From positions 119,834-183,833 of the forward strand of contig NZ_JADOEQ010000008.1 in NCBI RefSeq assembly GCF_016745255.1: a stretch of DNA of 64,000 nt. The letters run 5' to 3'. Numbering within the stretch: the stretch's first letter is position 1; the number at the start of each line of letters is the position of its first letter. This DNA comes from Enterococcus sp. BWR-S5. Lineage in GTDB: Bacteria > Bacillota > Bacilli > Lactobacillales > Enterococcaceae. Below the pieces are notes generated by a model. It ran no database searches. It had not been told where the DNA came from and was given only the letters and a program-made list of their open reading frames with translations. The position numbers and the translations under genes are program-made. This document shows, one piece after another, positions 1 to 9,608 of this stretch.

Positions 1-3000
1 GATCCGATTACAGGGAATCAAGAATATGTTCCTAATTCTCTGAAGATTTATTATGGTGTGACACATGCTGATGGTACAGTGACAAAGGAAAGTGACACAC
101 CGATTAACGATCAAATGGTTACGGTTAAACAGCCGAATGAAAATAATAATACATTATTCATTCAATTTCCAAATAATCAAAAAACCTATTATATTGAATT
201 TGAAACATCATTGACAGATAAGGTGGTCAATGAAGCGAAGACTTATGAAAATACTGCAACTTATGTCAATGATGGTGTCAGCAGAGATATCGTCGGAGAA
301 GTCTCAATTAAAAACGGAGGTTCTCATGTTCAGAAAAGCGGGAAGCAGGATCCGACTGATCCTAATTATGTACTATGGGATGTAACAATCAATCCTAGTT
401 TGTCTACGTTAAGCGATGTTGTTGTGACTGACAAACCATCTAATAATCAAATCGTCGATCAAGAGTCAGTGAAGCTATATGGAACGACGATTGCAGCTGA
501 TGGAACAGTAACTGTCGATCATAGCAAGGTGTTGATAGAAGGGGTCGATTACACGGTAGCAGTCACAACGGATAACGCAACCGGAGACCAGGAGCTGAAA
601 GTAACATTTTTAAATGAAATCAATACGGCCTATGTTATGGAATATCGGTCATTAATCAGCTCTTCGGCATCGGGAAGTACAGACAAGGTAAGTAACCAAG
701 TATCGATTACCGGAACAGGATCCGAAGAGGTTGATGATAATGGCGACAGTGATGTGACAGTAGAAATTGACCATAGTTCAGGTAGCGCATCAGGGACTAA
801 GGGTAAGATTACTCTGGAAAAAATAACAGAGGATCAAGTAGTTATGCCGGGCGTACATTTTGAGCTTTGGAATTTGGACAAGACGCAATTGCTTCGTGAA
901 GGTGATGTGGACGCAAGTGGCCATATTACGTTTGGTAATTTGAAATTAGGGCAATATCTGTTGATTGAAACCAGTACGTTGCCAGGCTATACGATTCCGG
1001 ATGACCTTGTTTCCGGAAGAAAAATTACGATTTCTCAGGAAACCAGTAAAGAAGCTGCACAACCATTAGATGTGATTAATGAGACATCTAAAGTCTATTT
1101 AACAAAAACAGGACCGGATGGTACACTTTTGGCTGGGGCAGAGTTTCGATTAGAACAGAATTTCAATGGTGTTTGGCAACCTGCTTCAGCAAATAGTACC
1201 TTTGTGACGAATGCACAGGGAATCTTAGAAATTGAAGGACTGCTGCCTGGTGAGTATCGCTTGATTGAGACTAAAGCACCTGCGGGCTACTTATTAGATG
1301 CAACACCAATCAACTTCCCTGTTTCAAAAAATGCGGAAAACCAAATACCTGAAGTTGATTTAGACATGACAAACTATCAAGGCTCAGCAAAACTGTTGAA
1401 GGAATCCGTAGATGGACAGGTTTTGGCGAATGCTCAATTTAATGTCGTTGATGCTTCCGGAAAAGTAGTGAACGCAGCGCCGTTAGTCTCAGACAGTTCA
1501 GGAGTTGTGACGGCAAAAAATCTTGCTCCGGGCAATTACAAGTTTGTTGAAATTAAAGCACCAGGCGGGTACATTTTGAATCAACAGGAATACCCATTCA
1601 CCATTGATTCTGAAGCATCTGGAGAGCCTGTGATAGTTGATGCGGGAACAGCGGTAAACTACCAAGGCGCTGCGGCTCTTGTGAAGACAGATAAGGATGG
1701 CACTGGCTTAAGTGGTGCGTCATTCGATGTGTATGATTCCAATGATGTAAAAATCAATCAAGCTCCGCTGACTTCCGGAGCCGATGGCACAGTCAAAATT
1801 GATAAGCTGGCACCGGGAACTTATTACTTCAAGGAAGCAGCAGCTCCTGATGGTTATATATTGAATACGCAAACCTATTCATTTACGATTCCTGAAAGCA
1901 ATAATGGCGAGCTTCCATTGGTTACTGTCGGTGAAGCAATAAACTACAAAGGCAGTGCCGAGCTGACTAAGGTAAATGGTCAAGGAGAACACTTGGCTGG
2001 CGCAGAATTTTCTGTTTACGATGAAAATAATCAGCTGATAAAAGCAGGAATTACCTCCGATGCAGATGGTAAGGTAAAGATTGATGAATTGGCACCTGGA
2101 AGATATTACTTCAAGGAAACAAAAGCACCCGTTGATGAAAACGGTCAGGATTATGTCATTAACGATTATCCCGTGTTCTTCACCGTTCCTGAATCAGCAG
2201 ATGGAGAACCGGAAGTACTGAATTTAGGCGAGTTCCAAAACTTCAAAGGAAAGATTTCCTTAACGAAAGAAGGAGAAGCGGCTCAAACAATCGCTGGTGC
2301 AGAATTTACGATATATCGGGCAAATGATCAAAATGAAGAGGTCGTTGAACGAGTAGTTACCGTTGATAAGGATGGTCAAATCGACATCAGTAATCTGCGT
2401 CCCGGAAGCTATAAGATTGTAGAAACAAAAGCACCAATTGGCTACATCATCAATACACAGCCGATATACTTTGTGATTAACAGCGATTCAGAAACAGAGC
2501 CGGTGGTAGATCCGGTAACCGTGCCGAATTACCAAATTTCCATTGTTGCGTATAAACTGGACGGGGATTCCAATGCCCCCGATAGAGGACTTGCCGGTGC
2601 AGAGTTCGTTGTCTTGAATGAAGATGGTTCACCTTTAGATGAAACACAGCAAATTTACGACGCGAATGGCAACGAAATTACTGAAAGTAACAAATTAACA
2701 TCCGATGAAAACGGAAGAGTTTATGCTTCTGGGACTGCGGCTGGCACCTTCCAGTTAGTGGAAACGAAAGCACCGGATGGCTATATCCTAGATACAACGC
2801 CAATTTTCTTTACAGTAGAAAATCAAGCCGGTAAACCTGAAAGTATTGAGATACCTTTAGGGGACATCAATAACTACAAGGGAAAATTCGCTATCAAGAA
2901 AGTGAACGAGGATGGCAAGCTATTGACTGGCGGTATTTTCCATATTGAAAATCAAGCCGGTGAAAAACAGACAGTAACGGATATAATGGGTAACTCAGTG

Positions 3001-3645
3001 ACTGAGCTTTCTGCAAATGAAAAGGGCTTAATTGCAGGCGGAGGATTGGCACCGGGAACTTACACGCTTGTAGAGGATGAAGCACCTGACGGTTACATGG
3101 TAAACACAGAGCCATTGTCATTTACGATTAGTAAAGAAATAACTGGAAAACCGACAACAGAGAATGGCGGACTGTTCAATGGTCAGTTTGTCAACTACAC
3201 CGGTAAGGCACAGTTGTTGAAAGTTGATGACAATAATCAAACCTTATCCGGAGCTGAATTCATGCTGTATGACAACACCGGTAAAGAAATGAAGAGCTAT
3301 GTATCAGATGCTGAAGGGAAAGTGGTTCTTAATAACCTAACACCTGGCAGCTATGAATTAAAAGAAATCAACGCGCCAAGTGGTTATCAGTTAAGCGATA
3401 AAGTAGTTTCCTTTACTGTATCAAATGAAGCTGCAGGTAAGCCAACTCAAATTGACTTAGGCAGCTACGTGAATGATAAGATTCCTGAAACACCACAAAC
3501 GCCGAAAACACCAACACGGAAGCCAGGTGGAAGACTGGCCAACTTGAACTCACTGGTTAATAATTTGTGGGTATACGCTGGAATTGTCGTTGTATTAGTT
3601 GCTTCGGGTATACTTATTAAGCGGCAAAGAAAGACTGAAAAATAA
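1..3645 (+). CDS. SpaA/Cna-B repeat surface adhesin (5' truncated by window edge)
   Basis: The reading frame is open from base 1, so the true start lies upstream; 1214 residues are visible. The first 260 or so residues resemble the beta-sandwich ligand-binding modules of Cna-type collagen or fibrinogen adhesins. Nine consecutive SpaA/Cna-B prealbumin-like modules of about 90-115 residues follow. Most carry a Lys near the first strand, a GAEF-like motif, and a conserved 'LxPGxYxxxETxAPxGY' block whose Glu would promote Lys-Asn isopeptide bonds. The C-terminus has a Pro/Thr-rich wall spacer (PETPQTPKTPT), a hydrophobic helix and a KRQRK tail, as in sortase substrates. No LPXTG-like pentapeptide precedes the helix, only RKPGGRLANLNS. 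The protein is probably exported and cell-surface attached, but covalent anchoring is doubtful. The ligand is unknown. A strong terminator follows. Confidence 0.88.
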   Translation, partial: DPITGNQEYVPNSLKIYYGVTHADGTVTKESDTPINDQMVTVKQPNENNNTLFIQFPNNQKTYYIEFETSLTDKVVNEAKTYENTATYVNDGVSRDIVGEVSIKNGGSHVQKSGKQDPTDPNYVLWDVTINPSLSTLSDVVVTDKPSNNQIVDQESVKLYGTTIAADGTVTVDHSKVLIEGVDYTVAVTTDNATGDQELKVTFLNEINTAYVMEYRSLISSSASGSTDKVSNQVSITGTGSEEVDDNGDSDVTVEIDHSSGSASGTKGKITLEKITEDQVVMPGVHFELWNLDKTQLLREGDVDASGHITFGNLKLGQYLLIETSTLPGYTIPDDLVSGRKITISQETSKEAAQPLDVINETSKVYLTKTGPDGTLLAGAEFRLEQNFNGVWQPASANSTFVTNAQGILEIEGLLPGEYRLIETKAPAGYLLDATPINFPVSKNAENQIPEVDLDMTNYQGSAKLLKESVDGQVLANAQFNVVDASGKVVNAAPLVSDSSGVVTAKNLAPGNYKFVEIKAPGGYILNQQEYPFTIDSEASGEPVIVDAGTAVNYQGAAALVKTDKDGTGLSGASFDVYDSNDVKINQAPLTSGADGTVKIDKLAPGTYYFKEAAAPDGYILNTQTYSFTIPESNNGELPLVTVGEAINYKGSAELTKVNGQGEHLAGAEFSVYDENNQLIKAGITSDADGKVKIDELAPGRYYFKETKAPVDENGQDYVINDYPVFFTVPESADGEPEVLNLGEFQNFKGKISLTKEGEAAQTIAGAEFTIYRANDQNEEVVERVVTVDKDGQIDISNLRPGSYKIVETKAPIGYIINTQPIYFVINSDSETEPVVDPVTVPNYQISIVAYKLDGDSNAPDRGLAGAEFVVLNEDGSPLDETQQIYDANGNEITESNKLTSDENGRVYASGTAAGTFQLVETKAPDGYILDTTPIFFTVENQAGKPESIEIPLGDINNYKGKFAIKKVNEDGKLLTGGIFHIENQAGEKQTVTDIMGNSVTELSANEKGLIAGGGLAPGTYTLVEDEAPDGYMVNTEPLSFTISKEITGKPTTENGGLFNGQFVNYTGKAQLLKVDDNNQTLSGAEFMLYDNTGKEMKSYVSDAEGKVVLNNLTPGSYELKEINAPSGYQLSDKVVSFTVSNEAAGKPTQIDLGSYVNDKIPETPQTPKTPTRKPGGRLANLNSLVNNLWVYAGIVVVLVASGILIKRQRKTEK

Positions 3646-3699
3646 GAAAATAGATACAGTATTAGCAATCGGTCAGTAATAATAGACTGAGTGATAAAG

Positions 3700-3736
3700 T
3701 GAGCGTGAGGCAAAAGAGGCCTCACGCTCATTTTTT
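3700..3736 (+). terminator. Rho-independent terminator of the adhesin gene
   Basis: An 11-bp perfect stem (TGAGCGTGAGG pairing with CCTCACGCTCA) is followed by six T residues, 55 nt after the adhesin stop. Confidence 0.92.
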
Positions 3737-3810
3737 ATAGATAAGAAAGCCCGCAGAATATTTTACTTACTATTTTTGAATGTTATAATATGCAGTGGAG
3801 GAATCAAGAC

Positions 3811-4515
3811 ATGAATGAAAATCAATTATCGAAACGTTTGGAGCGTGCAGGCGAGCTGGTACCGTTTGGTAGTCGTTTAGCTGATATTGGATCTGACCAC
3901 GCTTATTTACCAGTGGCACTTATGCTGCAGGGAAAAATAGAATTTGCAGTTGCGGGAGAGGTTGTTCAGGGACCGTTCCAATCTGCTGAAAAGCAAGTAA
4001 GAAAAAATGGATTAAGTGAAAAAATCATCGTTCGTTTGGCGGATGGTCTGGATGCAGTTCTTGCGGAGGATCATATCAATGCAGTCTCTATCTGCGGGAT
4101 GGGCGGTACCTTGATTCGTGACATCCTTGAAAAAGGGCGTGTCACAGGGCATTTGAATGGGCAAGAGGTGCTGATTCTTCAGCCTAATGTCGGAGAACAG
4201 GTGTTAAGACAATGGCTGACAGCCCAAGGCTATACTATTTTGGCAGAAGATATTTTGGAAGAAAATCAAAAAATCTATGAAATTATTTGTGCAGAAAAGA
4301 AAGAAGCTGTAGCAAACTATAGTGAAGAAGAGCTGATGTTTGGTCCACTTCTGCTTCAAAAAAAGGGCGCTGTATTTATTAAAAAATGGCAGCGAGAAAT
4401 CAATCAGCGAAAAAATGTGGTGGAACAGCTGAAGAAATCAAAAGTGAATCAGCAAGAGAAAATTGCCGATTTGGAAAAGGAAATTAAGGCGATTGAGGAG
4501 GTTCTAAAACCATGA
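3811..4515 (+). CDS. trmK: tRNA (adenine(22)-N(1))-methyltransferase TrmK
   Basis: This is a TrmK/YqfN-family SAM-dependent methyltransferase of 234 residues that makes m1A22 in bacterial tRNAs. It begins with the family's substrate-facing helix (LSKRLERAGELV). A SAM-binding motif (LADIGSDHAYLPVAL), the 'CGMGGTLI' strand and the 'LQPNVGE' motif IV equivalent follow. The C-terminal 60 residues are charged and probably form the family's coiled coil. I chose ATG 3811 because GTGGAGG lies 10 nt upstream. An in-frame ATG at 3790 sits before that ribosome binding site and is unlikely. The stop overlaps the NIF3-like gene by 4 nt (ATGA), the usual Firmicute pairing. Confidence 0.9.
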   Translation: MNENQLSKRLERAGELVPFGSRLADIGSDHAYLPVALMLQGKIEFAVAGEVVQGPFQSAEKQVRKNGLSEKIIVRLADGLDAVLAEDHINAVSICGMGGTLIRDILEKGRVTGHLNGQEVLILQPNVGEQVLRQWLTAQGYTILAEDILEENQKIYEIICAEKKEAVANYSEEELMFGPLLLQKKGAVFIKKWQREINQRKNVVEQLKKSKVNQQEKIADLEKEIKAIEEVLKP

Positions 4516-5630
4516 GTATTACTGGACGCACCTTTATTGAAAAATTTGAGAGCTACTGCCCTCAGTGGCTTGCTGAAGAAGGCGATCCGGTAGGGCTTCA
4601 CATCGGAACACTGAACAAGGAAATGAAGACAATCATGGTGACATTGGATGTTCGCCCGGAAGTAGTTGCAGAGGCAATTGAAAAGCAGGTTGATTTAATC
4701 ATTGCTAAGCATCCGCCAATTTTTCGTCCTGCCAAAAGGCTCGACACGGATCAGCCTCAGACAAAAATGTATGCGGACCTTCTTAAGAATGATATTGCAG
4801 TATTTGCTGCACATACCAATTTAGACATCATTGATAATGGCTTAAATGATTGGTTTTGCGAGCATTTAGGTATTCAGCATACGACTTATTTGACTAAAAC
4901 ACACACTGTTCCTTATAAGAAGTTGGCTGTTTTTGTACCAGTAGACCATGCAGCAGAAATGAGGACTGCATTGGGACAGGCAGGTGCCGGTACACAGGGG
5001 GATTATGTAAATACCAGCTATTCATTAATTGGTACCGGACGCTTTACGCCAGTTGGCGGAGCGAATCCCACAATCGGCGAGTTAAACAAGGAAGAATGTG
5101 TACAGGAAGCCAAAATTGAAGTGATTTTTCCTGAAACGATAGAGGAGCAAGTGCTCGCTGCAATGTATGAAGTGCACCCTTATGAAGAGCCCGCTTTTGA
5201 TCTTTATACAATTGATAACCTAAAAAAGAATTATGGTTTAGGACGAGTTGGAGAGTTGGATAAACCAGTGCCGCTTTCTCAGTTCGTTGAGACAATCAAA
5301 AAAACATTTTCTTTAGAAGGTCTACGCTTAGTGGCAGTGGACGAAGAGAAGGAGATTAAGCGTGTAGCAATATGCGGCGGCAGCGGTGAAAAATTCTATA
5401 AGGATGCATTGGCTAAGCAAGTAGATGTCTATATTACCGGAGATGTCTATTATCATACAGCCCACGACATGGAAGCAGAAGGGCTGACCGTGATTGATCC
5501 TGGACACCATATCGAGGAATTATGCATGCCTGAGTTGGTCAAGCTATTCAATCAATGGAAAAAAGACTATAATTGGGATGTATCGTTTATACAGTCTGAA
5601 ATAAATACGAATCCATTTAAATTTAGATAG
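4512..5630 (+). CDS. NIF3-like dinuclear metal center protein (YqfO family)
   Basis: This is a 372-residue NIF3/DUF34 protein of the long Gram-positive type, with a CutA/PII-like domain (about residues 130-235) inserted between the two metal-site halves. Candidate metal ligands are visible in IIAKHPPIF and AAHTNLD in the N-terminal half and DPGHHIEE near the C-terminus. The family is often annotated as GTP cyclohydrolase I type 2, but that activity is not well supported. The molecular role is unresolved, and links to metal or nucleotide metabolite repair have been proposed. It is translationally coupled to trmK by an ATGA overlap, and pepT starts 11 nt downstream, so the three genes probably share a transcript. 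Confidence 0.9.
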   Translation: MSITGRTFIEKFESYCPQWLAEEGDPVGLHIGTLNKEMKTIMVTLDVRPEVVAEAIEKQVDLIIAKHPPIFRPAKRLDTDQPQTKMYADLLKNDIAVFAAHTNLDIIDNGLNDWFCEHLGIQHTTYLTKTHTVPYKKLAVFVPVDHAAEMRTALGQAGAGTQGDYVNTSYSLIGTGRFTPVGGANPTIGELNKEECVQEAKIEVIFPETIEEQVLAAMYEVHPYEEPAFDLYTIDNLKKNYGLGRVGELDKPVPLSQFVETIKKTFSLEGLRLVAVDEEKEIKRVAICGGSGEKFYKDALAKQVDVYITGDVYYHTAHDMEAEGLTVIDPGHHIEELCMPELVKLFNQWKKDYNWDVSFIQSEINTNPFKFR

Positions 5631-5641
5631 GAGCAATTAAG

Positions 5642-6871
5642 ATGTACGAAAATTTATTACCTCGATTCTTACGCTATGTAAAAACAGAAACTCGGTCAAA
5701 TCCGAAAAGTACAACAACCCCTTCAACTGAGACGCAAATCGCCTTTGCCCATACCTTGAAAAAGGAATTGGAAGAGCTAGGAATGTCCGATGTTTTTTAT
5801 AATGAAAGTAACGGCTTTGTGATAGCTACTTTACCGGCAAACACAGAAAAAACAGTACGTACAATTGGCTTTATCGCTCATATGGATACAGCAGATTTTA
5901 ATGCGGAAAACGTTAACCCGCAGATTGTTGAACACTATGATGGAGAATCAACAATTAAGCTGGATAAAGAAGGAAAATATACATTAAATACAAAGGATTT
6001 CCCAAATTTAAAAAATTATGCGGGTCAAACCTTGATTACAACAGACGGTACAACCTTGCTTGGTGCCGATGATAAGTCGGGGATTGCTGAGATTATGACG
6101 GCTATGGAAATCTTGATTAAGAATCCGTCTATTAAGCATGGAACGATTCGTGTTGCCTTTGGACCGGATGAAGAAATTGGTGTTGGTGCAGATAAATTCG
6201 ATGTAGAACAGTTTGACGTTGATTTTGCTTATACCATGGATGGCGGTCCTGTTGGCGAATTACAGTATGAAACCTTTAATGCTGCTCAGGCTGAAATCAC
6301 TTTCTACGGTAAGAATGTCCACCCAGGTACTGCAAAAAATACGATGATTAATGCGCTGCAGTTGGCGATTGATTTTCATAACATGCTGCCGGCAGATGAG
6401 GTTCCTGAAAAAACAGATGGCTATGAAGGGTTTTTCCATCTGTTCTCACTAACTGGCACACCTGAGGAAGCTTCTGCTACCTATATTATCAGAGACCATA
6501 ATCGACAAAAATTCGAGGAACGAAAAGAGTTGATTACAGCCATTCAAGAAAAAATGAATGAGGTCTTTGATCAAGAGCGAATTGCTGTGGAGATGATCGA
6601 TCAATATTATAATATGAAGGAAATTATTGAGAAGGATATGAGTATTGTTGAGCTGGCGAAAAATGCCATGCTCGAGTTATCTATCAAGCCTTTAATCGAA
6701 CCTATTCGTGGCGGAACAGACGGGTCTAAAATCTCTTATTTAGGCACACCGACACCTAATATTTTTGCCGGAGGCGAAAATATGCATGGTCGTTTTGAGT
6801 TCGTTTCGTTACAGGCTATGGAAAAGGCAACAGATGTAATTGTAAAAATTGCAGAGCTAAACGCAAAATAA
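5642..6871 (+). CDS. pepT: Peptidase T (tripeptide aminopeptidase)
   Basis: This is a cytoplasmic M20B zinc metallopeptidase of 409 residues that removes N-terminal residues from tripeptides. The metal and catalytic motifs are in order: HMDTAD near residue 80, [11 protein letters not shown] near 140, [13 protein letters not shown] near 175, [19 protein letters not shown] near 200, and [12 protein letters not shown] near 355, with a late HGRFEF. Length and motif spacing match characterised PepT. GGAG lies before ATG 5642. It is the last gene of a trmK-NIF3-pepT cluster and is followed by a terminator. In lactic acid bacteria PepT feeds amino acids from imported peptides into metabolism. Confidence 0.96.
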   Translation: MYENLLPRFLRYVKTETRSNPKSTTTPSTETQIAFAHTLKKELEELGMSDVFYNESNGFVIATLPANTEKTVRTIGFIAHMDTADFNAENVNPQIVEHYDGESTIKLDKEGKYTLNTKDFPNLKNYAGQTLITTDGTTLLGADDKSGIAEIMTAMEILIKNPSIKHGTIRVAFGPDEEIGVGADKFDVEQFDVDFAYTMDGGPVGELQYETFNAAQAEITFYGKNVHPGTAKNTMINALQLAIDFHNMLPADEVPEKTDGYEGFFHLFSLTGTPEEASATYIIRDHNRQKFEERKELITAIQEKMNEVFDQERIAVEMIDQYYNMKEIIEKDMSIVELAKNAMLELSIKPLIEPIRGGTDGSKISYLGTPTPNIFAGGENMHGRFEFVSLQAMEKATDVIVKIAELNAK

Positions 6872-6883
6872 TTCAAAATATTG

Positions 6884-6927
6884 AGGCTGGAGCGGACTGA
6901 TTTGGCATGCTCCGGCCTGACTTTTTC
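6884..6927 (+). terminator. Rho-independent terminator after pepT
   Basis: AGGCTGGAGC pairs with GCTCCGGCCT (one G-T pair) across a 15-nt loop, followed by a T-rich run. Confidence 0.8.
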
Positions 6928-6944
6928 TGACAGGGAGCGATTGT

Positions 6945-7850
6945 ATGAAAAAATTCATGATTTTATTTAATGGTACCTCTGGAAATGATGAGGGACAGGA
7001 AATCGCTGAACGCTTCAAGAACTATGCGGAAGAAAAAGACAGTGATTTGACCTGCTATCTTCAAGAAATTGGACCAGATATTGATGACCAACAAGCAGTG
7101 GAAGCAGCAAGAGACAAAAAGATAGATAGTCTAATTATTATCGGTGGAGACGGAACGATTAATCGAATGACGGCTGCGTTTAAAGACGACTTGCCAAAGC
7201 TGACTGTGGGGATATTGCCGGGAGGAACGGTTAATAATGTGGCTCAAGCGTTAAACATTCCAACTGATTTTGAAAAAGCAGCAGATATTATTCTCGCCGG
7301 TCATACCAAAGGGATTGATTATGGATTGATTGGCGAACATAGTATAGTCAGTACAATGACCATTGGTATATTGGCAGACACAGCGGCAAGAATTACCCAA
7401 AAAGAAAAGCAAAAATATGGTAAACTAATCTTTATTAGAAATTTTTTCAAGCTGCTTTTGAAGAAAAAACACTATAATTTAGACATAACAATCGACGATA
7501 AACATTGGCAGGGAAAGACGCAGCTTGTCGCACTGCTGATGACGAATTCTGTTGGCGGGTATCGTAATTTTGATGCATTGGCAAAACCGGATGATGGGTT
7601 GTTTCATCTAATTATTTTGCCTCATATCAATTCATTTCGGCTAATTTTTTATCTTCCCAAAGTGATGATGGGGAAGGTCAACGAATTACCGGATATCGAG
7701 TATTTAACAGGTGCTCATGTTACGATTAAGAATAGGAAGAGTGAAAAAGTAGGAACTAGGGTGGACGGAGATCCATGTGATGATTTGCCGGTAGAGCTGG
7801 TAATGGTCAAAAGAGGGCTTTCAGTTTTTGCTCCGCAAGATGCTGATTAA
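6945..7850 (+). CDS. Diacylglycerol/lipid kinase family protein (DagK/YegS-like)
   Basis: This is a 301-residue member of the diacylglycerol kinase catalytic family. It shows the ATP-binding core IIGGDGTINRMT (about residues 66-77) and the second glycine motif LPGGTVNNVAQAL. The C-terminal beta-sandwich contains the conserved 'VDGDPCDDLPVELVMV' segment. The family phosphorylates lipids such as diacylglycerol at the inner membrane face and recycles lipid released by lipoteichoic acid synthesis, although several paralogues act on other substrates. The start at ATG 6945 follows CAGGGAG. Two membrane-protein genes follow closely on the same strand, which suggests a membrane-related operon. Confidence 0.88.
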   Translation: MKKFMILFNGTSGNDEGQEIAERFKNYAEEKDSDLTCYLQEIGPDIDDQQAVEAARDKKIDSLIIIGGDGTINRMTAAFKDDLPKLTVGILPGGTVNNVAQALNIPTDFEKAADIILAGHTKGIDYGLIGEHSIVSTMTIGILADTAARITQKEKQKYGKLIFIRNFFKLLLKKKHYNLDITIDDKHWQGKTQLVALLMTNSVGGYRNFDALAKPDDGLFHLIILPHINSFRLIFYLPKVMMGKVNELPDIEYLTGAHVTIKNRKSEKVGTRVDGDPCDDLPVELVMVKRGLSVFAPQDAD

Positions 7851-7900
7851 CCGACTGATTTTCTATGATTCTCCGAAAATCAAATGAAAGCGAGAAAATT

Positions 7901-8191
7901 ATGATAACCGAACGTTTAAACGAACTATTCTGGATTTATCTAATCGGTATTAACTTGTATACGTTAGTTATTATGTATTACGATAAAAGGCAGGCGAAAA
8001 AAGGCGGATGGCGGATTCCGGAAAGTCAGATTCTGCTGGTTGGCATTCTTGGCGGCGGACCTGCCGGCTTGATTGGTCAGCGCCTGTTTCGTCATAAAAC
8101 AAGAAAACCGAAGTTCTATGTTGCATTTATTTTTGGTAGCATTGTCTTCTGTGGTAGTCTCTATTTTTATTTCACTAATTATTATCATTAA
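7901..8191 (+). CDS. DUF1294 family small membrane protein
   Basis: This is a 96-residue protein with the DUF1294 signature: a first helix (WIYLIGINLYTLVIMYYDKRQA), then KKGGWRIPESQILLVGILGGGPAGLIGQ and a terminal hydrophobic helix. No biochemical function is established for the family. I prefer ATG 7901, with GAAAGCGAG upstream, because this start gives the normal family length and N-terminus. An earlier in-frame ATG at 7865 would add 12 polar residues not typical of the family. It lies 12 nt before the flippase-like gene. Confidence 0.82.
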   Translation: MITERLNELFWIYLIGINLYTLVIMYYDKRQAKKGGWRIPESQILLVGILGGGPAGLIGQRLFRHKTRKPKFYVAFIFGSIVFCGSLYFYFTNYYH

Positions 8192-8202
8192 GGGGAGAAG
8201 GA

Positions 8203-9240
8203 ATGAAAAACAAACCGAAATTGAAGATTTTTCTAAACATTCTGCTGATGGCGGTTATGATTGGTGTAGTCTTCTATGTGGTGGATAATTCATTAAGCGA
8301 TATTATTGCCCAGTTGGCGAAGACTAGTATAGTGGTTGCTGCGATGGTCGTTATTCTTGGTGTGGTTTATCAGTTTGTTGAAGGCCAGTCGATCCAGGAA
8401 ATTGTCAAAAGCTTTCAGCCGAAATTTACGATGACCGATGGGTTCTTTGCATCCTGTTATGTTGCATTTTATCGAGTCGTGTCGTTTGGGACTGGGACGT
8501 TGGTCTCGGAGGTTCTTTTTTATCGTAAAAAGGGGCTCGCGGTTTCTCAAGGGATGGGCGTGACGGCTCTCCATATGATTATGTACAAGCTTGCAGTGGT
8601 TTTTTGGGCCGTTCTTGGGCTGGTGACTCAATTCGGCGAGCTGTACGAAAGCTCACCAAAAATGATTCCATTTATTTTGGCTGGGATGATTATTACGTTC
8701 TTGATTATTTTTGCCATTCTTGCTTTGTCTGTCAGTATTCGTCTACAGGTTATGCTAACTGTTTGGGCGGATAAAATTCTCAAAAAGCAAAAGCTGAGAG
8801 ATTGGGTAGATACGTGTAATCTCCAAATTTACTCTTTGAGAGATACTGTTCAGGCAATCATCAAGGACCGTTCTGCATTGCTGCGTATTTTATTATGGAA
8901 TATCGCAAAGGTATTTGTCTGGCTGCTGATTCCGTATGTAGCATTAGTAGAACAGCACAGCGCGATTGATTTGCTGCAAGTATTGTCATTTACCAGTTTT
9001 TCAATTGTATTAGCAGGTGTGATTCCTACTCCTGCGGGTATCGGCTCTTTTGAATTTGTTTATCTGCTCTTATTTAAGCCATTAGTCGGTACGGTAGATG
9101 CAGTGTCTTCACTGCTACTCTATCGCTTTAGCAGTTTTGTACTGCCATTTTTAATTGGTCTGGTCTATGTCATGCAAATGAAGCGTAAGGAAATTAAGGC
9201 AGAAATTATTGCAGTCAGAGAAGAAGATTCCGTAGATTGA
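8203..9240 (+). CDS. Flippase-like integral membrane protein (LPG synthase TM region / UPF0104)
   Basis: This 345-residue polytopic protein has about eight predicted membrane helices and belongs to the lysylphosphatidylglycerol synthase transmembrane family. The characteristic features are the early 'QFVEGQSIQEIVKSF' region, 'YRVVSFGTGTLVSEVLFYRKKGL', and the late 'VIPTPAGIGSFEFVYLLLF' motif with its PxPGGxGxxE-like pattern. It lacks the cytosolic aminoacyl transferase domain of MprF, so it could be a stand-alone lipid flippase or of unknown activity. AAGGGGAGAAGG directly precedes ATG 8203. Proximity to a lipid kinase gene suggests a role in membrane lipids, but this is inference. Confidence 0.85.
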   Translation: MKNKPKLKIFLNILLMAVMIGVVFYVVDNSLSDIIAQLAKTSIVVAAMVVILGVVYQFVEGQSIQEIVKSFQPKFTMTDGFFASCYVAFYRVVSFGTGTLVSEVLFYRKKGLAVSQGMGVTALHMIMYKLAVVFWAVLGLVTQFGELYESSPKMIPFILAGMIITFLIIFAILALSVSIRLQVMLTVWADKILKKQKLRDWVDTCNLQIYSLRDTVQAIIKDRSALLRILLWNIAKVFVWLLIPYVALVEQHSAIDLLQVLSFTSFSIVLAGVIPTPAGIGSFEFVYLLLFKPLVGTVDAVSSLLLYRFSSFVLPFLIGLVYVMQMKRKEIKAEIIAVREEDSVD

Positions 9241-9375
9241 ATGTGAGAAAAAATAGCTTTAGCTATACGTATTATTGAGGATTCAGCATCATAAACGTTT
9301 CTAAATGATAGGGTGCCTTGTTTTTATTAGGCAGTCGACTTAACTTTGGAAAGGATGCCTGCTGAAGAAATCAAA

Positions 9376-9405
9376 TTGTTTTATTTAATTGTTCTGTGAT
9401 ATACT
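9376..9405 (+). promoter_or_regulatory. Promoter of the thiamine operon
   Basis: TTGTTT at 9376-9381 and TATACT at 9400-9405 are separated by 18 nt, with a TG dinucleotide giving an extended -10. Transcription would start just before or at the TPP aptamer. Confidence 0.75.
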
Positions 9406-9406
9406 G

Positions 9407-9500
9407 TTAGACATACTAGGGGAGTCATTATGACTGAGATGTTCACTTGAACGGACCCTTTGAACCTGTGAGTTGAGACTCGCGTAGGGAAGTAGTCTAA
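9407..9500 (+). promoter_or_regulatory. TPP riboswitch (THI-box) aptamer
   Basis: All THI-box landmarks are present in order: closing stem P1 (TTAGAC with GTCTAA, perfect), TAGGGGAG, CTGAGATG, ACCCTTTGAACCTG, and CGCGTAGGGAAGT. The variable P3 arm is short. The aptamer sits upstream of tenA-thiM-thiD-thiE and is followed after 20 nt by an intrinsic terminator. The mechanism is therefore most likely transcriptional: bound thiamine pyrophosphate stabilises P1 and the terminator forms. Confidence 0.96.
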
Positions 9501-9520
9501 GGAATAGAATAGATATTTCA

Positions 9521-9563
9521 GACTCTTCAAAATGGTTCACTTACCTATTTGAAGAGTCTTTTT
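9521..9563 (+). terminator. Riboswitch-controlled attenuator terminator
   Basis: GACTCTTCAAA (9521-9531) pairs with TTTGAAGAGTC (9548-9558) and is followed by a T run, 45 nt before the tenA ribosome binding site. It is the expression platform of the TPP riboswitch. Confidence 0.9.
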
Positions 9564-9608
9564 CTGTTTTTTCGGCTTTCTTCTCAAAAAATTATGAGGA
9601 GGAACATC

